Shown piece by piece: positions 36,468 through 48,433 of a stretch of DNA of 64,000 bases. Origin of the DNA: Neckera pumila (lineage: Eukaryota; Streptophyta; Bryopsida; Hypnales; Neckeraceae); the NCBI GenBank assembly GCA_963969595.1, contig OZ018416.1, positions 12,230,065 to 12,294,064 of the forward strand, in the 5' to 3' direction. The number at the start of each line of letters is the position of its first letter. Position 1 is the stretch's first letter. Made by a program: the position numbers and the translations under genes. The notes beneath the pieces were generated by a model. The model made no database searches. It saw nothing but the letters and a program-made list of their open reading frames with translations, and was not told the DNA's origin.

Positions 36468-38508
36468 ATGGCTGCGACTACTGTGGTCCGCGATGTGTTC
36501 GTGTACGGATCATTGCTCGCTCCCGAAGTTCTAAGCGCACTTCTGCATCGAATTCCTCGTGCATCCCTTGCGGTCGTACAAGACTAGTAAGTTGATTTTT
36601 GTTTGGAATTTTTCATACTCAATGCAACCGTCCTAGCGATTTTCCGGATCCGTCATCTGAAGTACATTTTTTTCTTAAAATGTTATTGTGCTCCTCAGTA
36701 ATAAGACTGTTGCTCTTCCATTCTGTTGCATTCGTTGTTTTGATTATATTGTGGAAATTTACTTTCATACTTACTGCGTTTGCAGCAGAGAGTTGTATTC
36801 TTCTTGATTTCAGTGCGACGATATGAAGCTTACTGTTTTAAACGCTGGCCATTATGGTGGCAGAGTTTTCTTGTTGCTGCTGTAGTGGCCCTAGTTTCTC
36901 TGTTGAAACATCGTTAATTACTATGGTGATCGTAATTGTTGCAAAGTTTTGAGGAGTTATCGGCTCTCATTTTTGCGAAGATGCCGGGGTTCAGGCATCT
37001 TGTTCCCCCTCATCGTGATTTAATTATTGAATGTATTTACTCGTCGTTAATATCAGTACCTGACACTGTTCTTGGGTTTGAAATGGGTAGCAGCCATCGG
37101 TACAGCATTAAGGGTCGTATCTATCCTGCCGTGTTGCCTAACAAAGGTGACAAAGTATTTGGAAAGGTACCTCTCATGTTTTCTCATCTTCTGTTACTTC
37201 TGATTTGATCAGGCTGTGTGCTTTGCTCATACTCGCTCTTTACAGCTTTTTAAAGTTCTTGTATTCGTTTCTCCTGACTAAACCCGAAAAGGGGTTATAA
37301 TTTACTGTTCCGATCTTCTAGTGTTCAGTGTTCCTTCTATCTGGGATTTCCTTTTAGAGGATTATGTGAAAGAAAGATTGCTTTTAATAAGTTTTGTACA
37401 GCAGTCTCGGATACGTTTCCACTCTGTTTTTTCCTCGCAGATCTTGACTGTCTCTAGTGCAGAATTCATGTTGTGTAATCCATGGACCTTGCAACATAAC
37501 TAACTCGGAGTATTGTGACAGGTGTTGTTTGATTTGAGCGACCAAGAGCTACATATTCTGGATGAATTTGAAGACATTGACTACAACAAATCGGCAGTAT
37601 CGTCTCTCACTCTGGTACTTGAGGGAAAGCTTGATCTTCTTAATTGACATCTAACTGCTCATCAACTGAGCCAAAGATGCTAGATGCGGCGTGCTGAGTT
37701 GTTTAATATCATCTCCTGGTGTTCCAGAGTTGTTCCTCAACCTCTGATGTGAATTTTGATCCTCTCCATTGACCACATTTAAACATAAAATAGTGTGATT
37801 CACATGAAAACATGTGAAATAGTTTTGACTACAGTATTATATGCTGCGGTGATGTTGCAACAGAAAGCACATGATGCTGATGGAGAATCGGTGAACAGTA
37901 CCCACAGTGACGTAGCTCAGGAACAGATAGGCTCCGGCTGTTTAGAGAGATTGGGCAATGCCCTGACCGTCCCAAATGGTCAGGCAGACGACGTGGAACT
38001 TGAAGGTGACACTGTCGAAATTTCACCAGGTCATGTTGTTGGACTCAGGCTTGCAACGGAAGTGAAAGCATACATGTACGTTTGGGCCAAACAGGGAGAC
38101 CCAGACCTTGTAGGAAACTGGGACTATGAGGTAATCTCATCCTTTCCACTTTGCTTAGCTACACACTAAGTTTCTTTTTCCTTTTCCTTTTTTATAAACT
38201 ATGAGGTTGTAGGCTTAGCATCGAGTTGATGGTCTCCCCGCAAATTGCGTTCATTCCACGTCTTTATTATCGTCTGAGCCAGTAAGGTTGAGTTGGTTTC
38301 TACCGTCAGTAGAATCTTAAGGCCGTTCCCTGCACCCAAAATGTAATTCAGGTAATATTGATAATTGAGGACTAACGTGGCTTGTCCCACCACCTTTTAG
38401 CGTCATGATGTCTTTTGCTTACGAGATGGTGTGTTGCAGGAGTGGAGAACGAATCATCTCAAAGCGTTTCTGGAAAAGTATTTCAGTATTCGTTCTGCAG
38501 TGTCATGA
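36468..38508 (+). CDS. AIG2-like protein (gamma-glutamylcyclotransferase fold)
   Basis: Five exons: 36468-36586, 37094-37166, 37522-37614, 37864-38130 and 38440-38508 (TGA), phases 2, 0, 0, 0. The product is 206 aa. It starts MAATTVVRDVFVYGSLLAPE, with the FVYGSL substrate-pocket motif of the family. Next come YHRYSIKGRIYPAVLP, the LDEFED block holding the conserved acidic residue, then YMYVWAKQGDPDLVGNWDYE and EWRTNHLKAFLEKYF. AIG2-like proteins are small cytosolic plant proteins, some induced by avirulence recognition; the enzymatic substrate is not established. Exon 4 starts with about 45 extra hydrophilic residues not expected in the roughly 170-aa family members, so its acceptor (37864) is the least certain junction. 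Confidence 0.85.
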
Positions 38509-39631
38509 TTTTAAGCAGCAATCGTGCTCGCTCATATGATTGTCCTTTCTTGAGTTTCCTCATAAATTCTCTACAGTTTCTAGTCACGAAATGTAAATCG
38601 TGCAGCCTGATGGAAATGTGTAGGAATGGGCGAAGACCCATTTGGAGGGCTACGTGAAGATGTGTAAGAAATTTAAATCCGAACTGGATATAACCTCGGG
38701 CGTTGAGGACCGTGGCGAGTAGGCAACCATCTGGCGTACTTCTGTACCATGTCCTAGCTCGCAAGATATACCGAAATATGTATAGGACACCTCGACTCTT
38801 ATTCATGCTACTTGTTAAATCAACTCAACTGTCACGTTCTAATTTTCGATTTCTGCTGTAGGACAGAGCAGCACTTCAAAAGTTTCAGGTATTTCCCATA
38901 TTCTGTAAAGTGAGTGTTGACACGGCCAGTGTTTTGAAATTTTCTTCCTGTGTTCCTTAATGAACAATTTTGTGCGTCGCATTCTACCTTTAATATTAAG
39001 TGCCGAGTGTTCACCTTTTGCAATAAAGATTGTTTGATTGCTAAGGATGGATGTTGTACCCAAATAATACAGCCTCCTAATTTTCGCTTTAGCTGACCAC
39101 TACATTTCGTGGCTTTAACCGACTACTGTACGCCGTAATGATGGTAAGGTTGAATGCAAAATGGTGTGGACCATGGAGCTTCCTAGTTTGTATAGTCGGT
39201 TGAATGGTAATTTCAGGTACGTATGGAACAACTTTCAATCATCCATGACTGCAGTCGATCAGTTGTAGCGATTGAATATACTCCAAATGTTTGGGCTCTC
39301 TACCCTTGTAGATGTTGAATTTCCCCGGTCATTTGCTTTCATTGAGGCGGCGCATTTACATAGACAAGTAGCCCATCATAACTTTCTTAAACCTCATCGT
39401 TTTGGAAGCAATTCTGGGTATGTAACATGGTGTGAAAAAACAGGTGAAGAATCAAATGGCTAAGAAAGAATGGAGGAGAATTTAGAGGAACGAAAAGACA
39501 TCTGTATGAATACTTTGCTGCGCAATAAGATCCTCTCGAAGATGATTTATCCTCTGTTTATAAGTCGTGATTACAGCAGCTGCGAGAATTAAGTCTAAAA
39601 GAAACTAACGAGAACTCCGAAAAAAATTCAT
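38509..39631. other. 3' flank and intergenic
   Basis: The 3' untranslated region of the AIG2-like gene, followed by sequence without recognisable features up to the tRNA. Confidence 0.4.
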
Positions 39632-39703
39632 TGCGTCTGCCGGGAGTCGAACCCGGGTCCATTGCTTGGAAGGCAATTATCCTAACCGTTGGACTACAGA
39701 CGC
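39632..39703 (-). tRNA. tRNA-Gly (anticodon TCC)
   Basis: Reverse complement reads GCGTCTGTAGTCC... to ...CAGACGCA. The acceptor stem GCGTCTG/CAGACGC, the anticodon arm ATTGC-CTTCCAA-GCAAT with anticodon TCC, and the T arm CCGGG-TTCGACT-CCCGG all pair fully. 72 nt including the discriminator A; no intron. The A and B boxes look normal, so it should be functional. Nuclear plant type. Confidence 0.97.
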
Positions 39704-39858
39704 TACTATATGCCCCTGTATCCCCACGTTCTCGGCCAACAGGATCATTGAATTTAATGTTTTTGATTGGACTTATATTCAGTAGAGCTGGGTTTTCATT
39801 TATATAATTTTTTATATAATTGTGAGAAATTCTAAATTCTGCAACAACCTACCATCTC

Positions 39859-39948
39859 TTGGACTTTGAAACAAGTATTCATGGGAATTGGATACAGTAT
39901 CAATTGGACTTTGAAGCAAGTATTCATAGGAATTGAACACAGTTTCAA
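39859..39948. repeat. 45-bp tandem duplication
   Basis: Units 39859-39903 and 39904-39948 begin TTGGACTTTGAARCAAGTAT and differ at a handful of positions. Noncoding. Confidence 0.85.
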
Positions 39949-40059
39949 TGCATGCAGCATACCAACATCTGCAGGATGCATTGCATTTTTGTGTTTGGGG
40001 TGATTTTAGTCATGATCAAAAGTTGAACTATTGTTTCAAACTCAAGTTCCAGTAATTAA

Positions 40060-40279
40060 CCTTGTAAGGACGGGCTGGTTACCCATAGAAATCATCCTTT
40101 TTTGACACAGTGTGCATCATCTACATTACAAAATGCTCACTTATTGGAGATCAAACTACTGTAGAAGACCTCCCTTTTTCACATTAAAATTGAGAGGATG
40201 AATAGTTGCACTTCTGTCTTACATGGAAGGATTCTCTATCATCCATCGGACACTTAGTGTCCACAACAACGTTATAAGG
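40060..40279 (-). repeat. 222-bp TTAA-flanked MITE (copy 3)
   Basis: TTAA 40056-40059 and TTAA 40280-40283. Ends CCTTGTAAGGACG and CAACGTTATAAGG. The core is in reverse orientation (GATGAATAGTTGCACTTCTG). 220 bp. Confidence 0.75.
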
Positions 40280-40283
40280 TTAA

Positions 40284-42581
40284 GTTTAATTCCTCCCGCG
40301 TTCGTCATTCATTCAGGTTTATGTAGTGTCATTTATTGGCTCTAGATTGAAGGAGACAAAGCTTTGCATTGATATAAACTAAGGTAGAGATACCTTAATG
40401 TAACATGACTCGTTTGTCGACCCTAAAATACGCCCTAAAGCAAGGCAAGGTTGTTGACAAAGGAGATTGGCTGTAAAGAAGTCACAATCATGTAGGCAAT
40501 TTTTGCACTTGGCCAAATTCCAATGCGTAATGCAAGCTTACGATGTGTTGCTCTTGGATGTTTTTGTGAGCACTTGTGTGTTAGTCTATGGTTCACAATA
40601 GGTGCATCTATGCAGTACTTTAAAAAAATCATATTATATTCATACAAAGTCAAAAAAATACAAAATCAATTTTGTTGGTTTCCTAACCTAGTTCCTATCA
40701 AGCGCACATCATTTGTTTCTAGATTTACAATAAGGGTTACATTTAGGTACTTCTACCTTGTATGTACAGAAGTCTGAGTAGGACCTTATTTGAGGAGTGA
40801 GCCACTACTACAAAGACAGAGCCTTGTGGTAGCAAAGTTCAGTAGCAATTTGCTCTACTACAAGAGGACCTACAAACAAAGTTCTTTATTTCCTTGAGTC
40901 AAAGGATATATTAATCCAGAATTTCAATAAACTTTGTTTACCAATGAGGCAAGGGTCTCTTTTGCATCCTTGAAAAGGGACCTTACAATGAACAAAATTG
41001 TCTTATATGGCTCTTCAACCAACCCCAATCAAGGCCTATATTCTTAGATTCAAGGCTACACCTAGACTATGATGTTATGAAGATACACTTGTGGAGGTCC
41101 ATGTGGTCTATGATGTTATGAAGATACACTTGTAGAGGTCCATGTGGTCTAGATAGTTGAACTATTCCCAACATAATTCATTCATGAAAATTTGTCAAGA
41201 TGCTCTCCTCTCTTCTTGATAGTTTTGAGACCGTACGAAGGTCAGATTAAAAAGATCTAGATGTACATGTGAACTGTAAAATTATCTCATGGTTACTTGA
41301 TAAAAATTTCATACAAGAGATTTGTATTGTTAGATTTGAAAAAGTACAACTCTTAGAAGAAAAAAACTAAAAGAGACAACCCATTTTCAAATAGCATTCC
41401 ATTCTCACAGCTTAGGTTGCTTAATTTATGATCAATTGTGGCGTAGGGTGACAACTCACATAAAGCATGACCCACAGGAGTAATAGAAATGTCCAGGAGG
41501 TGTACAACCTATGGTTCGAAATAGGTTTGCCTACATATTGAGAATGGGACAAAGAGTATCTTCACAAAAACAATTCATGGTAATTTTGTTTTTGAGGAAA
41601 AAAATGCAAAAAATTATGAAATCCTCCTGAAACCTATTTCTCTACACAGGGAAATCTTTTCCTCAACCTTCCCCATGCCACAGATAGGCTAAATTGCTTA
41701 ACTGGTCGGAAATGGGTGATCATCTTAATAAGTGGAGAATGATCACGATGGGTTGGATCATGGAATTAGAAGGTATGATATATCAATCCTGAACACCCCT
41801 AAGCGCGATTAGAGTTTGGTTAGCACTGTGCATATCCGGTATCAGCTTGTCGCTACTACGCCGTGTGCTCAAATCTTGGTTCATATGCTTTGAAGCCCAG
41901 CAAGCACCATGCTGCAAATCACTCACCGATTCTCACAGTATAATAGTCTCATAATTTGAGAGTTTGTGAAGGCAGGATGCAGACATTCAAGACAAGATAA
42001 GATGTTGACAGAATGGGGAATTATCCAAAAAACAAGCCTGTTACTTGTGAAAGCTCTTTACTCATCCAAGTAAATTCATAACCAATTCCAAAACTTACCC
42101 CTATGCCGATAGTGGCCAGTACGTATCTCTCAGGGTCCTAGGTGGCCCGGGTTTCTAAAATACGTCACAGAAGGTCTCTGTCCCTTCTCAATCAAAAGAC
42201 TCTTTGTAAGCTATCCCTAAACTTCCCGTCTGCGCCTTATGCTCGTCCCCGAGTGCATTTGCTTGAGCTGGGGCTTGCATTGGCGTGGTGGACTGGAACT
42301 CCCCATGCTTCACAGAGGAAGAAAATGGTATCATGGGCTTTGGTGTTATTGGTACTGTATTTGCAATCCTCCGTATAGCACAACAATAATAATTAATAAT
42401 TCCTATATACAGTTGTAGACGAAGGCCATCCATCAACAACAGAGCTGATGAAGCTTTGCATAAACCCTCCCTGATTAGTGACACTAACCACCAAAAGATC
42501 AGTGATGGTTGGGACACAGGTCCAGAGAAAGCTGATGAAGATTCGTGTTTCAAGCTCAGGTAAGTGTGACTAACCCTCAGA
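40284..42581. other. Intergenic with weak CACTA-like fragment and small duplication
   Basis: 40803-40880 has CACTACTACAAAG and CTCTACTACAAGAGG, weak CACTA-like ends. A 41-bp tandem duplication lies at 41067-41148. 42140-42581 is the likely 3' flank of the DUF506 gene. No other gene is seen. Confidence 0.4.
41067..41148. repeat. 41-bp tandem duplication
   Basis: Units 41067-41107 and 41108-41148 begin CTATGATGTTATGAAGATAC and differ at one base. Probably recent, noncoding. Confidence 0.9.
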
Positions 42582-43919
42582 TTACATCGCCGCAACTGGT
42601 GACGATTTGAAGCCTTCGAGGTTAGCTTTCTCCCCAATGAGACCTGCTTCCCTCAAGACTACCGTGAGCCCTGTTGAAGGAGCTCTCCGGAGCGATGGTG
42701 CCCTCGGTAGCAAAGCAGGAGGCTGCCAATCCATATTATCAACCTCTTGAATCTCCCTGGGCACGTTGCTTTGTAAATCCGTCCAGAGATGCTTGAAGTT
42801 GTTAGCACCACGCACAGCACCTTCATGCCGAGACCCCGCTTTCTCAAACTGCTGCTCCATCTCGCGAGTGAACTTCTTGTCCCAATCTACACTTCGCACC
42901 CCAACCAGAGAGATGTTGGTCACGGAGGCTTTGCTTTGAGAGGCTTCGTTCGTGGTTCTCCTGTAGGAAGAGAACCACTTGGCTTTCATGTACTCGGGCT
43001 TCCTCCAGGGCGGAAGGAACATGCCTTTCTTCTTCAATGATCGCTTCACGGCCTCCGTCATGACGTTCAGGATCTGCAGCAGCCGATCTGTGGTGCCGAC
43101 GTAGACCGATGGAAGTGCTTGGTACACGGGCTTGTACTGAGAACTTGGTCTTGCAATCTCAAATTGGCTTTGAAAGTCGATGTCGACGATGAGCCTCGTG
43201 GATCCCTCGAAGACAACGTCGATGTACTCGTAATCGCCTCCAGGGAAGCTCCCTGCGTGATCCCAGCGTGATTTGCAAAGAGCAGCATTGTAGCCATTGC
43301 TGCGGAGGTGCTTCATCACGCTCCGTCGCCTGCACAGAGTGGTGGCGCACTCGGAAGACTTCATCGCGTTTGTTGCGGTGGTGACTTCGGATTGAAGTGC
43401 TCGTTCTTGATCGTTGACGCATGGGGATAAGCCTTGGAGCACCTCGCAAAGCTCCCCGCCAAGACTGGACTTGGTATCGTCGTCTTGGAGGTGACTCAGG
43501 GCGGCGCCGTTGCAGGAGCCGGACTCGCAGTTGCAACGCGCTCGGCCACACTTGCCGACCTCCTCCTTCTCCATGAACTCGTGCACCATTGCCACCAAGC
43601 AGTTGGAGCTCGGCTCGTGCTCACTGCCGCTGGAGCTGTAATTCACGGTCTTCTCCGCGGGTCCGACCAGGCGCGCCTTCACATTCTCCGGCCATGGATC
43701 CGTCACCTGCTTCGCTCGGATGAGCTGCGGCGTGGTAAGACCAGCTGCTGGACGGGAGATGGGCATGGTGATAGGATGCACCTTGGCCGGTTTGAAATTG
43801 GTCGACGGATTGGAAGCGCGCTCGCGCTCCTCCGCGACCCTCTCCGAAAGCCGGGAGGTTCTGCGGCCTGTCTTCGCAGAGGACGCGGCCACGGGCCTGA
43901 GACTCATGATTCCAGGCAT
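42582..43919 (-). CDS. DUF506 (PDDEXK-like nuclease superfamily) protein
   Basis: One continuous frame from ATG at 43919 to the stop at 42582, 445 aa. No intron is needed. The N-terminal ~130 residues are basic and variable. A CGRARCNCESGSCNG cysteine-rich stretch follows FMEKEEVGKCG. The DUF506 core begins with LCRRRSVMKHLRSNGYNAAL, a long GGDYEYIDVVFEG strand and LIVDIDFQSQFEIARPS. It continues with LPSVYVGTTDRLLQIL and ends MFLPPWRKPEYMKAKWFS, all in family order. Plant DUF506 proteins are soluble and mostly of unknown biochemical role; some members restrain root-hair growth. The family is placed in the PDDEXK superfamily, but nuclease activity is not established. The C-terminal ~90 residues are low in conservation. 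Confidence 0.9.
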   Translation of the reverse strand: MPGIMSLRPVAASSAKTGRRTSRLSERVAEERERASNPSTNFKPAKVHPITMPISRPAAGLTTPQLIRAKQVTDPWPENVKARLVGPAEKTVNYSSSGSEHEPSSNCLVAMVHEFMEKEEVGKCGRARCNCESGSCNGAALSHLQDDDTKSSLGGELCEVLQGLSPCVNDQERALQSEVTTATNAMKSSECATTLCRRRSVMKHLRSNGYNAALCKSRWDHAGSFPGGDYEYIDVVFEGSTRLIVDIDFQSQFEIARPSSQYKPVYQALPSVYVGTTDRLLQILNVMTEAVKRSLKKKGMFLPPWRKPEYMKAKWFSSYRRTTNEASQSKASVTNISLVGVRSVDWDKKFTREMEQQFEKAGSRHEGAVRGANNFKHLWTDLQSNVPREIQEVDNMDWQPPALLPRAPSLRRAPSTGLTVVLREAGLIGEKANLEGFKSSPVAAM

Positions 43920-44760
43920 ATTGCAACACTATCACTGTCACGCACCTAGTCACCTGTCGATGTCTTGCCACCTCAATTCTTCCTCATTGCTCAAAACAAG
44001 AAGGCGATGTCCACGAAGACAATACGAACGAACTCCACTTCACAAGATCCAAAACCTCGTAGAACTCGTAAACACTCGCGCAATGTCAATCTACCAGACC
44101 TTTAATCCACACAAACGAAGCCACGCTAAAGCCCTCGATCAGCAGAATCCACGAAAACACGCCGCGCATCTCCACAGGACCTGAAAACTCCCAATGGCAA
44201 TCCCTGGCTACACACGATTCCGCTCTATCCCTGCGCTACAAAACTTGGCGACCTCCCATCTCCGCTGCTACCAAAACTCGATCACCGGCCTACAACAACA
44301 AAGAAAAACAATGCCAAGCGATCTCGCAACCGACCTCTCCTCTGACCCGATTGAGCACCAAGAAAAGGTTCTGAAAATTTTGAATGAATGTGGGAGAAGA
44401 GATGTGATTGCTAAGTAGGAGTTTTTTAATCGCGTGGAGATGGAGCAACGTGGTCGAGGAGGTGGAGAGAGCGCGATGGCGGAGAGGATGGACACGACTG
44501 TGCGAACAGGGCAGCCAAGTCATATAGTGCAGGCAGGCGCGGAGAAAGGGAGAGAGGAACGGGTGAGAAATCGCGGCGCCGGCGCGATGGGAAATACCGG
44601 TGGACCCGCGATCAGGCGAACTCGGGCTCGCTTGTGGCGACCCGGTGAAACCCAGAGGGAAGCACGTTGAGTAGTTGGACTGGATGCGCCGTCTGTCGCC
44701 TTCTGGTTTGTAAGGGCCGGAAACCGCTTGGGAGTGACTCACTCTCACTCTTGGGTACTG
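43920..44760 (-). other. Upstream region of the DUF506 gene
   Basis: GC-richer than its surroundings up to about 44720. Likely promoter and leader of the minus-strand gene. The frames here lack motifs. Confidence 0.4.
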
Positions 44761-45574
44761 TACTAAATGTCATATCCAATTGCAATTTTATTTTTTATTT
44801 ATTTTATTTTATTTTAAAATTGAACTCAAAATTGGAGTTTATTCCCCAATTGAAAATTATTTATTCATAATATTTTGGACAACGCTTTTTTTTGGGTACA
44901 ATTTCAACAACTCTGATAGAAAGGAGCTAATATGTTCACGTCCTTCTAAATTTAATTCAATGGCATGTTGCTGGGAACACCATAGCTACAGTTAAAAAAA
45001 GGTTGGTTTTGGACATAATACAAAATGAATTCAATTACAAAAAGGTAGTAACAAAATTCATTCCTAAACACCAACAACAAAATGTTCACTCCCTGTATTC
45101 TGCAATTTTTGCATCATATGTAGGGGGGTTCTGTTTCTTGGAGATATATATTTATATTGGGTAGATAATGGCAAAAAAGGCTTAGTAAAGGTGAAGGCAT
45201 ACTTGTTAAAGACCTTCTTCCCAATTGCATCCCTATTTGCATTTGTTCAACATTTCACGGGTTGAAATGTTAAAAGGATGTAGATAGGTACACAATTAAG
45301 AAGAAGGTCCATGATGGGTGCGTCTACCTTACAGGGAATAACTGCAAGAAACTACAAAGACTCACTATATTGTGTTTTAAATTTGAAACATTTGTATTCA
45401 AAATGTTAGTATAAGAATGAGCAAATGAAATGTAAAAGTCTTTGAAATTTGTGAAGGACCAATTTGCCTAGTACTATAGAGATATTACACACTTCCAATG
45501 AAATTTTAGGCAAAATGCAATTATGATCCAAAACTTAATGAATCTCAAAGTTTGCAAACCTTGAGAGTCAAATC
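44761..45574. other. AT-rich intergenic
   Basis: Nothing recognisable apart from low-complexity TTTTATTTTATT stretches near 44790. Confidence 0.4.
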
Positions 45575-45857
45575 ATTAAGGGACATTTGAAGCCTCTAGA
45601 AGACTGCGAGTTCCCCTGCATTCCTAGATTGCATGAATGCACAAGAAGCAGCTGGCTAACGTGGTCGACATCGTGCCACATCATTTTTTTTTTTTTTTTT
45701 TTTTTGGGGGGGGATTTGCTCAGAATGATATTTGGGGAATTTTTATTTTTTTTTTGAAAAAAAAAATCTGACAACCCATATTGGTTGTTCACAAAATCAG
45801 GACAACATTGGGAATGGGCCTAAAACGGTCTTCTAGAGGCCTCAAATGTCCTCTAAT
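45575..45857. repeat. MITE of the CATTAG..GGCC family with poly-T/poly-G tract
   Basis: The ends ATTAAGGGACATTTGAAGCC and (reverse complement) ATTAGAGGACATTTGAGGCC continue CTCTAGAAGAC on both sides, an inverted pair of about 31 bp. 283 bp. The centre has AACGTGGTCGACAT and GTGCCACATCA, and a run of 22 T then 8 G at 45684-45713. Confidence 0.75.
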
Positions 45858-46057
45858 GTTTGAACCTCTTTTTTAAAAGTGCTAAAACAAAATTTCAAAC
45901 TAATGCTTTTTCAATCCCCCAAAACATTACCTATACACCTTGGCATATCTTTATACATTGTCCAACACCTTGAACTTCACTAAAATCATTAAAATTCGAC
46001 CTTTAAACATTTAAAAAATTATTAAGCTTCAACATATGATTCTAATCGATGCAAAGT

Positions 46058-46332
46058 ATTAGGAAAAATTTCAGGCCTCAGGAGGGCCGTTAAGCTTTCA
46101 TTTTCGGACCCCCACGGTGCAAATACAGAAAAAAAAATTTAAAATTAAAATATTTTTTTTGAAAAAAAATATTAAAGAAATATTAAAGAAATAATATAAT
46201 CTGATGTGGCGCTGACGTGGCAATAGTGTGCCACATCAATTCCCAAATAAAAAAAAAAAATTATTTCCTCTTTATTTGCACCCGGGGGGGTCAAAACTCG
46301 CAGCCTTCTGGTGGCCTGAAATTTTTCCTAAT
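46058..46332. repeat. MITE of the CATTAG..GGCC family
   Basis: The left end ATTAGGAAAAATTTCAGGCC has its exact inverse at the right end. 275 bp. The centre has GACGTGGCAATAGTGTGCCA. It shares GGTGCAAATA blocks on both arms with 663-886. Confidence 0.8.
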
Positions 46333-46477
46333 GGGCAAAAAGTACAAATTGGTTCACTTCTAATGATTGGGCAATTATCCAATTTGCTACCCAAAACATG
46401 TTAAAATGAGCTAATATTGTACCAAATATAGCAAAAATATACCAAATTATCAAAAAAGAACCAAACTGTTCTATTAA

Positions 46478-46700
46478 CCCTTAAATGTCAAGGCGGCCAT
46501 TTTGGTGGCTGATGAATGACAGGAATCTCTTGTGTAAGACAAAAGTGCAACTATTCATCCTCAAAATTTTGTTTTGAAAAGGGAAGGTTTTCTTCAGTAG
46601 TTTGACTTCTAACAAGTGCTTTGGCTATTTTTTAAGCCAATGATTTACACGGTAATGGAAAAGGGATGTTTTCCATGATCACCCCTTTGTCCTTCAAGGG
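46478..46700 (+). repeat. 222-bp TTAA-flanked MITE (copy 4)
   Basis: TTAA 46474-46477 on the left; ATAA 46701-46704 on the right, one change from TTAA. Ends CCCTTAAATGTC and GTCCTTCAAGGG. 223 bp. Confidence 0.7.
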
Positions 46701-46704
46701 ATAA

Positions 46705-47521
46705 GCTCTAACAGTTTCACTAATTTTGAGATATTATCCTAATAAGCTGGGGCAAAAAATCCACTAAATTTGAGAGACAGTCCTAAATTACAAAATGCAC
46801 CAATCACTGCTAGCTTGGCATTAGTTTTTCTTTTTCTTTTTCTTTTTTAAACAAATGAAACGACATTTCATTGCCAGAACAATAGAAACTGGCTGGCCTT
46901 ACTTTCAAATCCAGACAGGGTGTGGCGATATTCTTTTCGTGGAAAATGTCAAAATCTTAGTGTGTTTGAATTGGATAAAGTTGATAAAAATAACAAATCC
47001 TTCTACAGTGCTCCAAATATCACCACGTCCGCAGTTAAAAAAATAAAATAAAATGAAGAAGATAACTCCAGCCTGACTGACTTCCAGTTGGAAATAATGG
47101 AGCCCAATCACCCAAAGACCCAAGAAGTTCCTTCAGTGGAACGGCACACGGGTCCTGCATGGTGCGTTGGAATACCTCCTTAATAGCACCAAATTATCAA
47201 AGGTTCCTTGCGTCTAAAATGGTAAAAACATCTCTTCATTTCTCCAGCCTTGGCTGTTTGTATTGTGTGTGTTTTTAAATGTAGTGAGTGTTCCCCATTT
47301 GTTCAAAAATAAATAAATAATAAAAACAAAAGGATCTAAACTTCAAAAGCTTGTATTTTGTTTCCAAATCAATGCTACCCACCAATTAGATTACAGGATT
47401 TATAACTGAAATCCTCGCCTTGGTATATAGGGAGGAATGATACCTCCGCATGGAGGAAGGTATCAAGTCTGGTAAACAATGTTATGTTAAGAGCAGACTA
47501 CCTTACTCTGAAGTTTTTACG
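46705..47521. other. Intergenic
   Basis: A CT-rich microsatellite-like run (TTTTTCTTTTTC) lies near 46828-46848. No gene is seen. Confidence 0.4.
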
Positions 47522-47523
47522 TA

Positions 47524-48431
47524 TAGGGCAATGCCCGATGATAAGAGTATTGCCCGACGTAAATCACGACTGAAAGAGGAGATAAAATTGGATGGAACGA
47601 TGAGCCGGATGAAAAATCCATAATCCCCAATTACGCGGTTTTGCCCACGTAATCGGGGATTACAACACAGAAGCTTCCTGCCGATTGAACGGAACGGGAA
47701 CCAGGAGTGGTTTACGTTCAGGTTCACACATTCAGTTCAGGCCAGCACATGTTTGGTCAATTAGCTCCCTCTCAATAGAAAATAAACATCCTTTGCTTAA
47801 AATAGAAAAACTAAAAAATTCAAGATTTTTTTTTATAATTTTTTTTAATCTCATCTCAACAAGGTGAACAGTAGAATGGCTGGCCATGCTGTGACAAATA
47901 TGAACGAGACAGAAGTCTACACGGACACATGGGACCACATCCTGGAACATGAATCATCAAGGGCCTGCCCACTCCTAAGCTGCAAGAGGTGGACACGGTA
48001 TGAAAACATCATGGAGCCAGTTAATGAAGCCAGTGGGAATCAACGTGATGACTAGAGTAACAAGAACACTTCAGCCACACCGAAATATTGGGGCAGTATT
48101 GAAGAAGAGCATCTCCAACAGGATACAGGGACACTGTATTTGTCCCAACAAGTTCTTGGTTTGTCCCACAAAACGTAAACCACTCCTGGTTTCCGTCCCG
48201 TTCAATCGGAGGGAAGCTTCTGTGCTGTAATCCCCGATTACGCGAGCAAAACCACGTAATCGGGGATTACGGTTTTTTCATCCTGCTCATCGTTTCATCC
48301 AATTTTATCTCCTCTTTCAATCGTGATTTACGTCGGGCAATATCCTTATCGTTGGGCATTGTGCCAAATAATCGGCCCTCCTCGTCGGCCAATTATTTGG
48401 CGCAATGCCCTCCTCTACGGGCATTGCCCTA
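47524..48431. mobile_element. 908-bp element with ~195-bp terminal inverted repeats
   Basis: TA at 47522-47523 and 48432-48433 flank the ends TAGGGCAATGCCCG and its complement. The arms (47524-47719 and 48171-48431) match closely, including a GTAATCCCCGATTACG palindrome in each arm. The right arm carries an extra ~60-bp block that is itself a hairpin (GCCAAATAATCGGCC with GGCCAATTATTTGGC, near 48363-48405). The middle is noncoding and contains GAGCATCTCCAACAGG at 48109, a word common at plant MITE ends. Confidence 0.8.
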
Positions 48432-48433
48432 TA

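Noticed and set aside
42142..42637. Overlapping opposite-strand frames downstream of the DUF506 gene
   Set aside because: No motifs; best explained as the 3' flank of the DUF506 gene.
43434..43949. 171-codon plus-strand frame opposite the DUF506 gene
   Set aside because: Antisense shadow of a GC-rich coding exon.
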